Shown here in pieces: positions 19,101-29,800 of a stretch of DNA of 64,000 nucleotides (position 1 is the stretch's first letter; every line of letters starts with the position of its first letter). The notes beneath the pieces are model-generated. The model saw only the letters and a list, made by a program, of their open reading frames with translations, did not search any database and was not told the DNA's origin. The position numbers and the translations under genes were made by a program. The stretch lies in NCBI GenBank assembly GCA_903995115.1, contig LR877150.1, positions 885,001 to 949,000 of the forward strand. The letters run 5' to 3'. This stretch comes from Angomonas deanei (lineage: Eukaryota > Euglenozoa > Kinetoplastea > Trypanosomatida > Trypanosomatidae).

Positions 19101-20237
19101 GATGCGACCATGTGCGCAGCAGAGGATGTGAGGGAGTATGGTGTGTCGGACTGGGTGTTTTTTGCCCTCCCCTCCGTCACAAAGGCGGAGTCCTCTTCTA
19201 CCACTTCCCAGTCTGACACTGGTATTCTCGTGAGCGATGGGACACTCAAGGAGGGGCAATATACGATCGCCGAGATTCAGTATCTCGTCCTTTCCGTGAA
19301 GGCGACGGAAGCCATTTCCTTCCTGAGCACCGCCGAGTCTTCTGACGTACCGGACGACACCACCGAATACATCAACATCCTGCTGGACGGTAAGAAGCCG
19401 CCGGTCACCGTTGACGCGGAGGAGGACATTTGGATGGCACCCGACCCCTCAAACGTGGAGGCGTTGAACACCGTTACCTACTACGACTGGATGAAGTACG
19501 CGTCCTTCTTGAATTACCGCCGTATTAGTTTGGAGGACGCTTCAAGTAGCAAAAAGGAAGGGAACCCGTTTAACTTTGCTTTCATCCCAGGTGCGGTTCT
19601 GCACTCGTCCAGTAGTGTCCGTGTTCCAATGTACATGAAGCTGGCTATCAAGTTCACCACCTATGAGACTTCGAAGGTGGGCGGGAAGGATTCCATTGTC
19701 GGGGAGCGGATGGAAAAGTTGTTCTTGATTCTCCCCGTAAGCCGCTCCACGTCGGCCGAGCTGCGCTTCGAAACCGACACCTACACCCCGAAGCTCGTTG
19801 ACGTGCACGTGGATGGTATTGGAAAGAAGACCGCCTCCTGGCTGCTGATAGTGTTCTTTGTGGCAGTGGTGGTCATTCTCGCCGCTTCCATCTACATTGA
19901 AGTCACTTACAAACAGAAGATCCACAACGCCAAGTATAAACCGAAGCGCCCCGACAGTGCTGTGGGTGTGCGCTACGGTCGTGACGGCAAGCCGAAGGCT
20001 GGGTATGGCTATGAGAATGACTCCACCATTGCGGGGTCCACCGCAAACCGAGACGAGGCTTCGTCCCACACCAAACAAAAAGTATCGGCCAAGAAGGGTA
20101 CCACTTCTAAATTTGGCACGATCCAGACCGAGCAAGTTCGTGTGGGAGAAGATGATGTTTCTGTCGATATCGAAGACAAACTTGGAGACGAACAAGAGCG
20201 GGTATCGATTGGCTCCGACGAAAAGGCGAAGTATTAG
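16101..20237 (+). CDS. Large type I membrane protein with tandem beta-domain repeats
   Basis: A 1378-residue protein not matched to a named family. Residues 1-20 are a clear signal peptide (ILFALVLLLARASAD, cleavage near Ala20). A Thr/Ser-rich stalk lies at about residues 118-155. Three modules of roughly 90-100 residues follow (about 157-250, 257-350 and 370-463). They share a pattern of a Gly-then-aromatic strand followed by a Phe-rich strand and Cys: GGFSYLAPVNPGTDEFTFVVKC in module 2 (shown in two parts, GGFSYLA and DEFTFVVKC) and GDFTY/DSFTFKYTC in module 3. This recalls bacterial and cadherin-like tandem Ig repeats. A long ectodomain with many Cys follows, then one transmembrane segment (WLLIVFFVAVVVILAASIYI, about residues 1246-1265) and a basic tail of ~110 residues. 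Likely cell-surface or flagellar-membrane; ligand unknown. Confidence 0.8.
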   Translation: MTSATNILFALVLLLARASADPCMWVFYADEGTSYHELGPIKGSNRCQGGILSYRVKNSNGYSVDFLDSHVPTLKASFNFGLPYGEEASASVNIEVLCNWYTPICGNGRVFFLVRSKETSTTTTSTSSSTSTSTSTTSSTTSPTNSSTTSSTATPAELTCNALNDVTVEVTKTTEVNVLNNVQNCPDPVVKIIGESNQQGSSQKYFSLNGGKLLFSGSKDEGLFAANLRVSCSNSKQCDLTQSVVAKNPLPTEVPTLPDCATVYNFEVTAADELDDIILPNDGDRALCKVDGDRLFSYEVITLPKYNADKFVFTSRGGFSYLAPVNPGTDEFTFVVKCGPRLSSVSFSLCKATGLISIQSPDTPPTTAPGACPGSYVYTYPSDEKDGVISATHNIISSVQANTQACSSPSVAIVSNATQGVVELNADSGDFTYSSAAIAPLKDSFTFKYTCGDFSCSSSASIVVEEHNDPNKVYQLHSDTIYCRGTCDADADQSIDPATHLRKDGKGSDEVSFDFTDDGELLIIAYSRIYNMAARFVTFTPLTAGESLVIPSSIMDGSHMSFEPKCLAKQSETGSANTIWEWTDAEASPPKGHLNTVTKEYKSGANYYHTFGGNHRYCDVFRRDPCTYAPFLTPTLNDDNNNDIDDSPSVQWKLYVNDCDATWVGRASVESLRALRQPDGSATFNLINENQLEGTLYTQVVKPTSWTEPAKGVVSSSKAYKLVLTIKDSIVVDIAVNGGSSMKASTDIQFVSSEHKSTTERVYGYALRIFPYRVNATTQSNEYIDNCKIKDVTLIDYTVKSPNKYDCPTCTGTRYSCTGTGNGYETDCGDAEVVRFEPYDESIINWDQTEESLGGKNLFPSTDLNSTYMLLHRFFVRVRGSNTASSAGSSPMIHFRLKILLDSGESFEVSVDQTSYVSEINANFVHSKVCRSTSYWPVADALGSSLPAKPYNITLATFPDVKYDETLNAVLLSPEQCEANVGSETQVTLPSQKAATTSGKDATMCAAEDVREYGVSDWVFFALPSVTKAESSSTTSQSDTGILVSDGTLKEGQYTIAEIQYLVLSVKATEAISFLSTAESSDVPDDTTEYINILLDGKKPPVTVDAEEDIWMAPDPSNVEALNTVTYYDWMKYASFLNYRRISLEDASSSKKEGNPFNFAFIPGAVLHSSSSVRVPMYMKLAIKFTTYETSKVGGKDSIVGERMEKLFLILPVSRSTSAELRFETDTYTPKLVDVHVDGIGKKTASWLLIVFFVAVVVILAASIYIEVTYKQKIHNAKYKPKRPDSAVGVRYGRDGKPKAGYGYENDSTIAGSTANRDEASSHTKQKVSAKKGTTSKFGTIQTEQVRVGEDDVSVDIEDKLGDEQERVSIGSDEKAKY
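16479..16560 (+). repeat. Low-complexity Ser/Thr-coding repeat
   Basis: A short tandem array of AGTACG hexamers (clearest at about 16485-16507) grading into TCC/ACC-rich codons. It encodes the Ser/Thr stalk of the surface protein, a likely O-glycosylated spacer and a likely length-variable site. Confidence 0.7.
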
Positions 20238-20663
20238 AATGTATAAAGGAGCACTTAAATCTATCGCACTTTTTTTTCTTTTTTTCCCATTTACACTTGT
20301 TTGAATGTGTTCAAGGGTAGAGATCGAAGTTTTAATAGTTAAAGCTGTCGAGGTCCGCTTTACCGTTCAATACCCATTTGACAGTTGTTTTTTTAGAGAA
20401 AGGAAAATAATTTTTTTTTTTGAATAAGTAAAATAAGAAAATATCTATATTATGATTAAATCCACTTTCAATATATATATATATATATATACGTACATCT
20501 GATCTTACGGCATTGCTCTGATTATGCTTCTTGCTTCTTCTTACACCGTCTGACAAATAAACAAACAAAAACGTTGTATGATATTTCTCTCAACCAGTTT
20601 TTTTTTTTTATTATTTTATATAAGTTTTATCACTCTTTTCTATCAGTAGGTGCATTTCGGAAG
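20238..20663 (+). other. Intergenic region
   Basis: A 426-base AT-rich spacer. It contains T-rich runs near 20269-20290 and 20411-20421, a TA microsatellite at 20470-20492, and a T run at about 20599-20610 that probably serves the splice acceptor of the NEK gene (AG at 20646-20647). An in-frame ATG at 20574 lies upstream of that tract and is probably not used. Nothing else seen. Confidence 0.55.
20470..20492 (+). repeat. (TA)n microsatellite
   Basis: About ten consecutive AT dinucleotides in the spacer before the NEK kinase gene. Confidence 0.9.
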
Positions 20664-23498
20664 ATGGAAAAATATCAAAAGGTGCGCGTCCTGGGAAAGG
20701 GAAGTTTCGGTAGTGCCATTTTAATTAAGCGCAAGAACGACGGGGCGTTGTTTGTGGTGAAGGAGGTCTCACTGTTAAAAATGAGCCAGAAGGAGAAGGA
20801 TGAGGCGCGACACGAGTGCACGGTACTTCAACAATTGCAGCATCCAAATATCGTCCGGTACGTGGAACAGTTTGAGAATCGTAGCAACCTGTACATTGTG
20901 ATGGAGTACTGTGATGGTGGCGACATTGGCGAGAAAGTAAAACAGAGCAGGGGGCCAATGAAGGAAAGCGCAATCATGTACTACTTTTCACAAATCTGCC
21001 TGGCGATGGAATATCTGCATGCGCGCCACATTATTCACCGCGATATCAAGACAATGAACGTGTTCTTAATGAAGAATGGTGCCGTCAAGCTCGGCGATTT
21101 CGGTATTTCAACGGTTCTTCGAAACACAATGGGTATGGCAAACACGGTGTGTGGTACCCCCTATTACTTTTCTCCCGAGTTGTGTAGAAACAAACCGTAC
21201 AACAATAAGAGTGACATTTGGGCGCTAGGGGTGCTGCTCTATGAGTGCGCGACCGGCGGACGGCATCCATTCGACGGGAATAGTATGAACCAACTGATGC
21301 AGAGAATTGTGAAGGGAAATTACGCCCCCATTTCGAGCAAATACTCGGCTGACTTTCGAAAGATGGTGGACTGGTGTCTGCAGAAGGAGCCGTCCAAGAG
21401 GCCCAGCATAAAGCAACTGTTGGCGTACCCATTAATGCGGGACTCCCTCGACCAGCTGGAGCAGAATTTGATGCTCGCCACACAGTGCAAAATACGCCTG
21501 AACGACATCATCGACTTTGAGACCGGCATGGACAACCGACACGAGAGTCCGTCCACGTCTCCCAGGGCGGAGGCGAAGGCCGTGCCGCCTGGGATGAGCC
21601 CTGGGCAGGCAGCGGCCATGGCCATGGCAAAGCAGATGGCGCCGTCTTCGCCGGCCTCACATCAGCCGACCGGTGGGGCGCTGTCACCGAAGCCTTCTGC
21701 CAACCTGCAGCCGAATAACTATCTGGATCAACAGAGACAGAAAATGGACCGTATGCGCCAACAGCAGTATGGGAGAAGTCCGTCGATTGGGCACGATCTG
21801 CAGCCCATCGAGAAGAAGCAGATGGCTCCGGACAACAGGGGTAACCAGATGGGGAAGGACCCCAGGGCACAGAACCTGTCCGACGACGTCGCGGAGCGGG
21901 CGAATCGCTTTGACGCGGACATGAAACGTGTCGACGCTATTATTGCAAAGTATGGCAAAAACACGGACCCCTCCGCAAAGGAGACCATACACGCCTTTAT
22001 GCGACGGAAACAGGAGGAGTATATGCAGCGACAGAGGGAGGAGGCCGCGAAACGGGATAAGCGCAATGACTTGCGACAGAAGGAAATGCAGCGGGTGCTG
22101 GAGCAGCAGCGCAACTTGGCCAGCCCAGGAAGACCCAAATCTCCCCAACGTAGCCCGATGCGCATGCGTGCCGAGTCCGAGAGTGTCCCTGTCTCTGGTC
22201 GTGGGCAAACACCCCCGTCCCGGGGGGCCAACAACAGTCCGCAGGCTGGTCACGCGCGAGACTTGGCGGAGGGAAGGCGACAGCGAATGCAAATCGCGGC
22301 GAACTCCCCCCGTCTCATTTTGGAGAATCAGAGGAACCCGTCGCAAAGTCCCACTGCGGGGCGGGCCACTTCGCAGCCCTCGTCGCGCCCCACCTCGCCC
22401 AGCCGCCAGCTGGGACTGAATAGCGATCCGACCAGCGCGGCAGAGAGGGCGAAGGCAATGCGGCTCCAGATCGAGGAAAAGAAGCGGAACCAAGCACGCG
22501 CTACACCGTCGCCCCCGTTGTCGCCGAGACGGGCCGCCAACGCGCCATTGTCCCCCCAATACAACCCAAAGTACAATGTGAATCATCTAGAGCCGCTCCA
22601 CCAACGGCCCCTTTCACCCCAACAGGCCGAGTCGCCACGACACCGTCTGGGCGTTCTCCCACCGGTGAGCAATCCCTCCCCAAGCCCACCAACCCGCGCG
22701 GATGACGCGACGCCCGTCAAAACGGGTCACCAGGATGCCAACAAGTCTCCGTCCCGGGAAGACAGAGATGCGATTTCCCCCCGCCGTCGCCAGTATTTAG
22801 CCAACGCGGAGAAACAGACGAATCAAATGAACCCTGCCGTACCAAGTACCCTAGACTCCTTGCGCAATTTGCGTAATGAGAAGAGAGAGGGCGAGGCAGC
22901 CAAGCCGGGGGACAAACTGGCCTTGTTAAAGCAGCGTCAGTCGTTGCCGTCGAGGGGCAACGTCGCCCCACCACAACGCGCCCCCGCAGGAGAAGGTAGA
23001 CCCCGTCCGCTGTCTCCTGGCGCGGTGGACGAGCCCTCCCCGAGGCGCAATCAGTCGCCGGGGTCCCCGCAATCTCAAAGCCCTGGCGCTCGGACCAACT
23101 CCGTGGATGGATACGCGGAGATGCTTCAGCATCTTAAAGATCTTCTTCAGAAGCGGAAAATTTACCACGATAATAACCGAAATCCCCCGAGTACACCCTC
23201 CGGCTACGAGCGCCGCGGTTCACAGCTGTCCCCTCCTGCCTTACAGTACACCAAACCCTCTGCCCAAGTCTCTCTCGCTCCGCTGAACGGCCCTAGTGAG
23301 AGCAGCGACGACGACGAAGATTTCGAAGACGCCGTCCCACTTTCCCCTGTTCGCTGCACGGAATTGAACGATACGTATAATAAGCAGAAGGCGGAGAAGG
23401 AGCAGGCCGGAAATGTTTATACAGCGGACGCCTTTTTGCATGGACAAGAGGGCGAGGAAGAGGAACTGGACGAGGATGGCTACACAGGGTATTACTAA
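20664..23498 (+). CDS. NEK-family serine/threonine kinase
   Basis: A 944-residue protein with an N-terminal NEK (NIMA-related) kinase domain at about residues 4-262. Catalytic motifs are intact: glycine loop GKGSFGSA, the lysine in FVVKEV, the catalytic loop HRDIKTMNVFL, the metal-binding loop LGDFGIS, and a NEK-typical SPELC in place of APE. The NEK1/5-like strings 'HRDIKTMNVFLMKNGAVKLG' and 'KSDIWALGVLLYECATG' support the family. The rest is a long disordered Pro/Ser/Arg/Gln-rich tail with repeated SP sites (possible proline-directed phosphorylation targets), a charged helical stretch at about 430-490, and an acidic end. NEKs commonly act at basal bodies, cilia and in the cell cycle. The start follows the poly-T/AG at 20599-20647. 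Confidence 0.93.
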   Translation: MEKYQKVRVLGKGSFGSAILIKRKNDGALFVVKEVSLLKMSQKEKDEARHECTVLQQLQHPNIVRYVEQFENRSNLYIVMEYCDGGDIGEKVKQSRGPMKESAIMYYFSQICLAMEYLHARHIIHRDIKTMNVFLMKNGAVKLGDFGISTVLRNTMGMANTVCGTPYYFSPELCRNKPYNNKSDIWALGVLLYECATGGRHPFDGNSMNQLMQRIVKGNYAPISSKYSADFRKMVDWCLQKEPSKRPSIKQLLAYPLMRDSLDQLEQNLMLATQCKIRLNDIIDFETGMDNRHESPSTSPRAEAKAVPPGMSPGQAAAMAMAKQMAPSSPASHQPTGGALSPKPSANLQPNNYLDQQRQKMDRMRQQQYGRSPSIGHDLQPIEKKQMAPDNRGNQMGKDPRAQNLSDDVAERANRFDADMKRVDAIIAKYGKNTDPSAKETIHAFMRRKQEEYMQRQREEAAKRDKRNDLRQKEMQRVLEQQRNLASPGRPKSPQRSPMRMRAESESVPVSGRGQTPPSRGANNSPQAGHARDLAEGRRQRMQIAANSPRLILENQRNPSQSPTAGRATSQPSSRPTSPSRQLGLNSDPTSAAERAKAMRLQIEEKKRNQARATPSPPLSPRRAANAPLSPQYNPKYNVNHLEPLHQRPLSPQQAESPRHRLGVLPPVSNPSPSPPTRADDATPVKTGHQDANKSPSREDRDAISPRRRQYLANAEKQTNQMNPAVPSTLDSLRNLRNEKREGEAAKPGDKLALLKQRQSLPSRGNVAPPQRAPAGEGRPRPLSPGAVDEPSPRRNQSPGSPQSQSPGARTNSVDGYAEMLQHLKDLLQKRKIYHDNNRNPPSTPSGYERRGSQLSPPALQYTKPSAQVSLAPLNGPSESSDDDEDFEDAVPLSPVRCTELNDTYNKQKAEKEQAGNVYTADAFLHGQEGEEEELDEDGYTGYY

Positions 23499-23863
23499 CG
23501 GTCGCTATCCTGTGTTGTTGTACAGTAAGCACACTTTCAGTTTCTAATTATTTTGATGTAAATAGGTATATTTCACTTGTTCTTCTTTTATTTATCCCCT
23601 TTTCTGTTCTCGCCCTCTCCTTCGTGTTTGAGTTTTTGTATATTTTCATGGGAGAACCAGAGTTGAACAGTTGCGAAAAAACAACAATAATAACTACCCT
23701 TGTTTGCAGTGCTGTAGACAGTTTGACGATCTTGTGTGACGTTACATTATATACATCTGTTTTTCTACCGCCCCGTTTATTAAAGTTTACCACATCGTAG
23801 AAAGCATACACACATTTAGTTTTTTTTTTTTTTTTCATTTATTTATTTTAGTAAATCCTTTCG
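23499..23863 (+). other. Intergenic region
   Basis: A 365-base AT-rich spacer with no gene seen. A T run at 23819-23836, followed by ATTTATTTATTTTAG with its AG at about 23850, is a clear acceptor-like element 14 bases before the next ATG. Confidence 0.55.
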
Positions 23864-26800
23864 ATGAGTCAATTTGACCGGTTTCGCATTGCCGATAGTG
23901 ATTCGGACTCGGATGGCCCAAATAAAACCTCCATTTCCTTTCGGGAGGCAACCGAGGGGACTCCTACAAACCAATCAAGGAAGGTCGATAATGTAGAGGT
24001 CGGGTCTGTTCAGTCGAAGCAGTCCGCCCAGTCGAAGCCTTTCGTACCGTCGTCCCGTGCCAGCAACGCTGACTACCATGAAACTGGTTCCCAGAGAGAT
24101 GCCGCGTCTGTCCAGTCGAAGCAATCCGCCCAATCGAAGCAGTCCGCCCAGTCGAAGCCCGTTATCCCGTCGTCCCGTGCCAGCAACGCTGACTATCATG
24201 AAATTGGTTCCCAGAGAGATGCCGCGTCTGTCCAGTCGAAGCAATCCGCCCAATCGAAGCAGTCCGCCCAGTCGAAGCCTTTCGTACCGTCGTCCCGTGC
24301 CAGCAACGCTGACTATCATGAAATTGGTTCGCAAAGAGACGCCGCCTCCGTCCAGTCGAAGCAATCCGCCCAATCGAAGCAGTCCGCCCAGTCGAAGCCC
24401 GTTATCCCGTCGTCCCGTGCCAGCAACGCTGACTACCATGAAATTGGTTCGCAAAGAGACGCCGCCTCCGTCCAGTCGAAGCGGTCCGCCCAGTCCAAGC
24501 CAGTTGTGCCGTCCTCGCGTGCCAGCGGTGCGGGTGTGTCCGCGCCGTTGGAGGAGGATACTCCCCGAGAAAGCGATGCCCCCAAGAAGAAAACGGTGCG
24601 GAGGAAAGTTCACCGGCGAAAGAATGACGGGAGTGATAACGAGAATGAGAGCATGGTGACGGAGGAGGTCACGGAAACCGTATCGGAAACTCCCAGAAGC
24701 CAAGTAAGTGGCAGTGCCGCTCCACCGAGACGGTTATCCCCGAGGGCCTCCCGTGCTGCGGACAGCAGAAGCGGAACACCCCGAAGCACGGCAAGCATGT
24801 CGCGCGAGGCTCCGCCCCAGATCCCGCCTCGGTCACCTAGCCAGCAGGGGACTCCCCGGAGCATGCAGTCTGCCTCTGTGGCAAACAGCAAAGCTCACTC
24901 CGTCGCAAACCTCGCAGCAAATGGAGAGCGAGAGGCAAACACCAACACCAATACCAGCCCCAAGTTTGCTTTCGAGGATTCCACAACAGGCTCCTTTGCG
25001 TTTGAACCCGCCACGGATACCCCGAGAGATAACGTCAACTCCCAACCTCGCCCGAGGCCAACTGTCCCCTCTGCAGCCGATCTGGAGCCTGTCCCAACCC
25101 CGATGAGCATGGACGACGATGGCAACCTCGTGCCGCACCACCAGGCCGCCGTCAAGCGGACTATTACGGCGGATGGGCGGATGGCATGGGTGTTCGTCCC
25201 TGCGCATAAAGGGGATGATGTGGGCTCCGTAAGGGAGATCGCGTCCCCCCCGAAGAAACTATCGCAGCGCGCACAGGACATTATGGCAGCCCGACGTAAC
25301 GTCGTGGAGCAGAGCGCGAAACGTCGACACACACGCGCTTCCAAGATCATCACAGACAGCAAGTCCCGCCGACGAGTCCAGTTTTCGTATCCCCACACGT
25401 ACTTCTACACGGAGGAGACCCAAGCCAAGCACAAGATCTACATTGAGCGGTCGCAAAACCGTAAGTGGTCCGCGTTCCCGTTTGAGTCCAACGCGTCTAT
25501 CAAGCGCCTCGTTGACCGCGTGATGGAGTCCGACACGAGGAAGATGGAGGCGGAGCAGGTCGTCCGCTCCATTCAACCAATTCAAATGCGTCGTCAGGAG
25601 GACGGCGACGAGGAGAATTGCAAGTGTGTCCACTATGTCAACCCCAACGAGGAAGCCCTGAAGGAGTTGCTGAATGAGAGTGCCCTAGAGGAAGGCTTTA
25701 AGCGGTATCTCAATCTTCAACCAATGCAGTTGGCCAACGTGGAAGTGAACGAAATGGCGGAGGAGCCAAGCCCGCGATCACACTCCCTCTCCCCCCGTAA
25801 CAGCGTGAGCAAGGCACGCGACCCCCAGCGAGGCATTGCGACGCTCGGCGGCCTGTGGTGTACGGTTCAGGCCTTGCGAGAGGACGGCCGTATGGTGAAT
25901 TCGAAGGATGCCCCGCCGGTCCGACGCGTTATGCGCATTTGTGGTGGACAGGCGCTGGGACTACCACTCCGGAAAGAAGAGGGTGGTCTGCTGGATGTTC
26001 GATGCTATGAATTGTTATTGTTTTCACAGGAGCAGACAAGCCCGTCGGCGGTCAACTACGGCTCGGAGGGTCTTACGCTAGGCCAAATCTTTTCACCCCC
26101 CGCGTCTGCGTTCTCCCTCACCCCCAGAGTGGTGGACGATCCGGTGGCACTGAAGGAGTACAAGAAGAAGTTCCTGTCTTCCAAGTCGAAGGACATTATC
26201 GCGGTCAACAACCACGAAGACACGGTAACGTTCGGTGATGATGTGGCCCGCTATTTGACCATCACGCTGGTCACGCTCAATGCGCGTCAAAAGTACACCA
26301 TTGATCTCACCCTGGTAATGCTCCCGTTCCGCAGGATTGGCGTGGATGGCGGTAAGATACTGGCTGAAATTCCCTACTTTTCCCCGTTGACGCTGGCGAC
26401 CAGCCGCCGTCTCCAGGGTGTGTCCCTCTCCTTTTCCACGAACAGCGCTTTTCTGTCGGCGTACAAGGCCCTTCTCTGGGCAACGGAGTGCAACATTGTT
26501 GATATTGAGCAGCCCACGGAAGAATTTAGCAAGTATGTCACCCTGCGCGTCAGCGCCACACCGTCGCCGTTGTTGCCCTGGTCCGCATCGCTAGGCGAGA
26601 CTGAGGGGGTACCCAAATCGGAAACATTCAGAGGCCATGCCGTCGACTTTGCTGTACTGGCGATCGCACCTGAAAGCCAGGGAGGTCTAGAGTCCGATGA
26701 TGCCGAGCCGCTCAAGTTGGACGACTTTATTATCACCACCACCACCAAGGCAGCCAACGACGAGGAGAATGAAGGGGAAGAGGAAGAAAATGCGAAGGCC

Positions 26801-29800
26801 GCCAACAAGCGCAGACGGTGCAGTTCTATCTTTAACAGCACACTTCCTCCTAGCGCGAGTGAGTTGAACAAGAAGGAGGAACTAACGCTCAACTCCAGGG
26901 ACTCCACCACCGTTGTGGGTTTAACCCCATTCGGAGTCATTCGTCGTGGCGTGAGCCAGCGAACCTCTGAGGTGTTTGATGTCCGTGTTATACCCCGCAA
27001 TAAGGCTAGAATGATGCCCATCTTCTCCGCCAATTCCAGTGCCGACCGTACCGTGAAGGAAGAGCAGGAACACATTTTACAGCAAGACGTGGAGGCTGCC
27101 ATTTTATTGGAATACGTCTCCCGCCTCCCGTTCCAGTCTCGCGTGTATGGCGTCCTGGTGGACGACCACCGGTACTACGTGTTCCAAGAGCCGTGGATTT
27201 CTGCCTTGTCCCTGGACCAGTCCTCTATCGGTACTCCCGAGAGGGAGGCGCTCGAGTGCAACCCGAAGCTGAAGGATCTCTCCGAGCGCTCTTCTATAAT
27301 GTCTCTGAAGGACTTTATTCACGCCGTTCTGCACAAGTGCGACGAGGAGGCGCATCTTAGCATTGCTCAACTGTTAAGCAGCCAGCTCCTTCTGCTGCTC
27401 AGTTCGATCCACGGCAAGGGTATATTGCTGGGCCCCTGTCCCCCACAAAGAATACTCGTCCGCATCGAACAGCCAGCCGAGGCGGGCAATGGTGAGAACG
27501 GAAAGACCAAGACCAAGATACTGTCCAAAAATCTGCAGATATTCGTGCCCGACATTGGTGTGAACACGTTCGCATGGAGCTACGAAAGACAGCAGTGCGG
27601 CGTTTTGGAGTACCTTTCCCCCCTTTACGTCCTGGAGCACATGCTCAACGAGAACGTTGGCGCGGACCCCCGTCCGTGGACCATTGGCGATGACTGGTGG
27701 ACGTTCTTGTGCATCAACTTTGAGCTGTTCGCCAAGGACGGAAGTGCGCTTCTCCGACCAAAGAATCCGCCCGCCTTACCGACCGCCACACCTCTCATCA
27801 GCAAGTTCGAGTCTCCGGTGGAAATCTTGGACCTGTGGAAGGAGGTGGTACTTGCGCCTTCTCCAGCCGCCGACGATGAAAACTTTCTCGCTGGCATTTC
27901 GACGAAGATTCGCAACTTTGTCCAGGAAAGAGTGTTATCTTCCGTGTCCATGTGGCTCGATTCGTGGATCTCAACGAAGGGCGAGGAGATTGAAGTGTTC
28001 GGCACTACCGAGAAGCGCAAGAAGTTACCGAAGGCCGTTCCCCAGGAGGGTAGTGACCGTCGCATGATTGGCATTTCGCTCGCCGCCGCGTATCTACAGA
28101 GGAATGAGGCCAGCGAAGCCAGCGTGTCCAGCATGGCCGTCCACGATACCGGGGCTGATAACGGTGAGAATGTGCTCGAGGAGATGAAGTGGGTTTTCGC
28201 ATATCGCGAGTTTTTCGATTCCATTGTGGATCAGGCCTTTGTAGATTTGGATGCCGAGGCTTGCCCGGTTCACACGCCGTCGTTATGCCTGCTGTCTCAC
28301 CCTTTTATGGAGTCCATCAACCACACGGAGGTATTCGATGGGAACTACGAATTACCGTCCGCTGCGGCAGCGGCATTTTCGAGTCAAATGACCAAGAAGA
28401 AGCTCAGCGCCGCGCTCCTTGCCTACCGCACGCGCGCTTTCCGAGACCCTGTTCAACAGCCCACCTACCCGCTTATGATCGCCGGCTCCGCCTATAACGC
28501 TGGCAGCACCGCCGCCGCACCTCTCTTCCTTCTATCCTCGCCTGCCTTCCACGAAGGCAACGACGAACCAGCGTTGCTCGAGTACTACCAAGAGGAGTAT
28601 GACGAAAACCATCCTTCCGATGAGGGTCTAGTGTTCAGCCCTTCCAACAGGGCGGCTCAGAGTCCCCAAAACGCTGCTGGGCCCGCCGCGGCGTCTCGCT
28701 CTCGCTCGCAGTCCAACGCCACATTCGTGCAGCAGAATAAGCTCAGGCAAATGTACAAGCCGGAGGAGCTACAGGACATTGCGGATCTGGAGAGTGAAGT
28801 ACGTGGTGCTCTCCAGGTGCACCAAATGACTGGAGGCGCCCCTCAGGGTGGAAAGGACCAATACCAGGACGCCACCCAAAACTCCTACCGTGCCGAGGAC
28901 TACGAGAGCGTGCCATCCGTGACGGCCCCTTCACGGGATGAGCTGGTGGAGGAACGTTTCTCCCACCATACCGCCCCCACGGAGAGATCGGTTCGTTCTA
29001 GACAGGGGTACGCCCAGAGCTACACCGGGGACTACAACGATGCGTCCCAACGAAACGACTACAATGACCAGCCGTTGGCGCAAACGTACAGCGCTCAAAT
29101 CGGCGGAGGAAGCTCCGCCCAGCAGTCCAGACGAAATGACTACAACGAAGTCTCCCAGCGAAGCAATCGCACCGGCTACTCGGAGCGACCGGCGTTGCAG
29201 GCATACGACGCCCAGTCGGCAGGAAGGAGTTCTGCGCAGCAGTCGCGACGAAATGACTACAATGAAGTCTCCCAGCGAAGCAACCGCACCGGCTACTCGG
29301 AGCGACCGGCGTCACAGGCATACGACGCCCGGTCCGGGGGAAGGAGTTCTGCCCGCCAGTCCAGCGAGAGAGGCGCACAGTCGCGACGAAGTGACTACAA
29401 TGAGATTGAGCAGACCTTGAACGATTTTGTGGGCGGCGATAATGGCGACTACCAGGAGGCCAGCGGGTTTTCTCACGAACAGGGAACATCGTTCAACGAG
29501 CGGCGTGTGACGCCTACGCAGGGGAACGACGCGCAGTGGCCAGTCAACTTCTTGAGTGCCTCATCCCTCGAGAAGAAGAGCGCCCCGTCGCGGTCCAAAT
29601 CGTCGCAGCCGTCGGAAAGTGAACGGAGAATGACCATCGAGGTCACCAGCGATGTGGGTGGGTCTAACGTGGTGGTGGCGGAGGAGCCCCATCAGAAAAA
29701 CGATTATGTTGCCATCCCAGAAGAAGATGAGTGGCGTCAGCGCGGCGAGGCCAACAGGGCGGACACCTATCGATCAAACGCCTCGTCACACGGCAGACAA

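Noticed and set aside
21684-22586. A 300-codon open frame on the minus strand
   Set aside because: It lies opposite the Pro/Ser/Arg-rich tail of the NEK kinase, a GC-rich low-complexity region where antisense frames stay open by composition. No family motif is seen and all other genes are on the plus strand.
24001-24535. CRISPR-like array
   Set aside because: The 120-bp units are contiguous, coding and in frame, with no unique spacers, and the genome is eukaryotic.
23975-24703. A 242-codon minus-strand frame made of Gly/Leu/Arg repeats
   Set aside because: It is the mirror of the 120-bp coding repeats of the pseudokinase protein; its repetition is inherited from the true frame.
27657-28067. 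Alternative plus-strand frame within the pseudokinase gene
   Set aside because: Arg/Ser-rich out-of-frame translation without a plausible acceptor; the main frame is continuous over 6 kb and carries kinase-fold landmarks.
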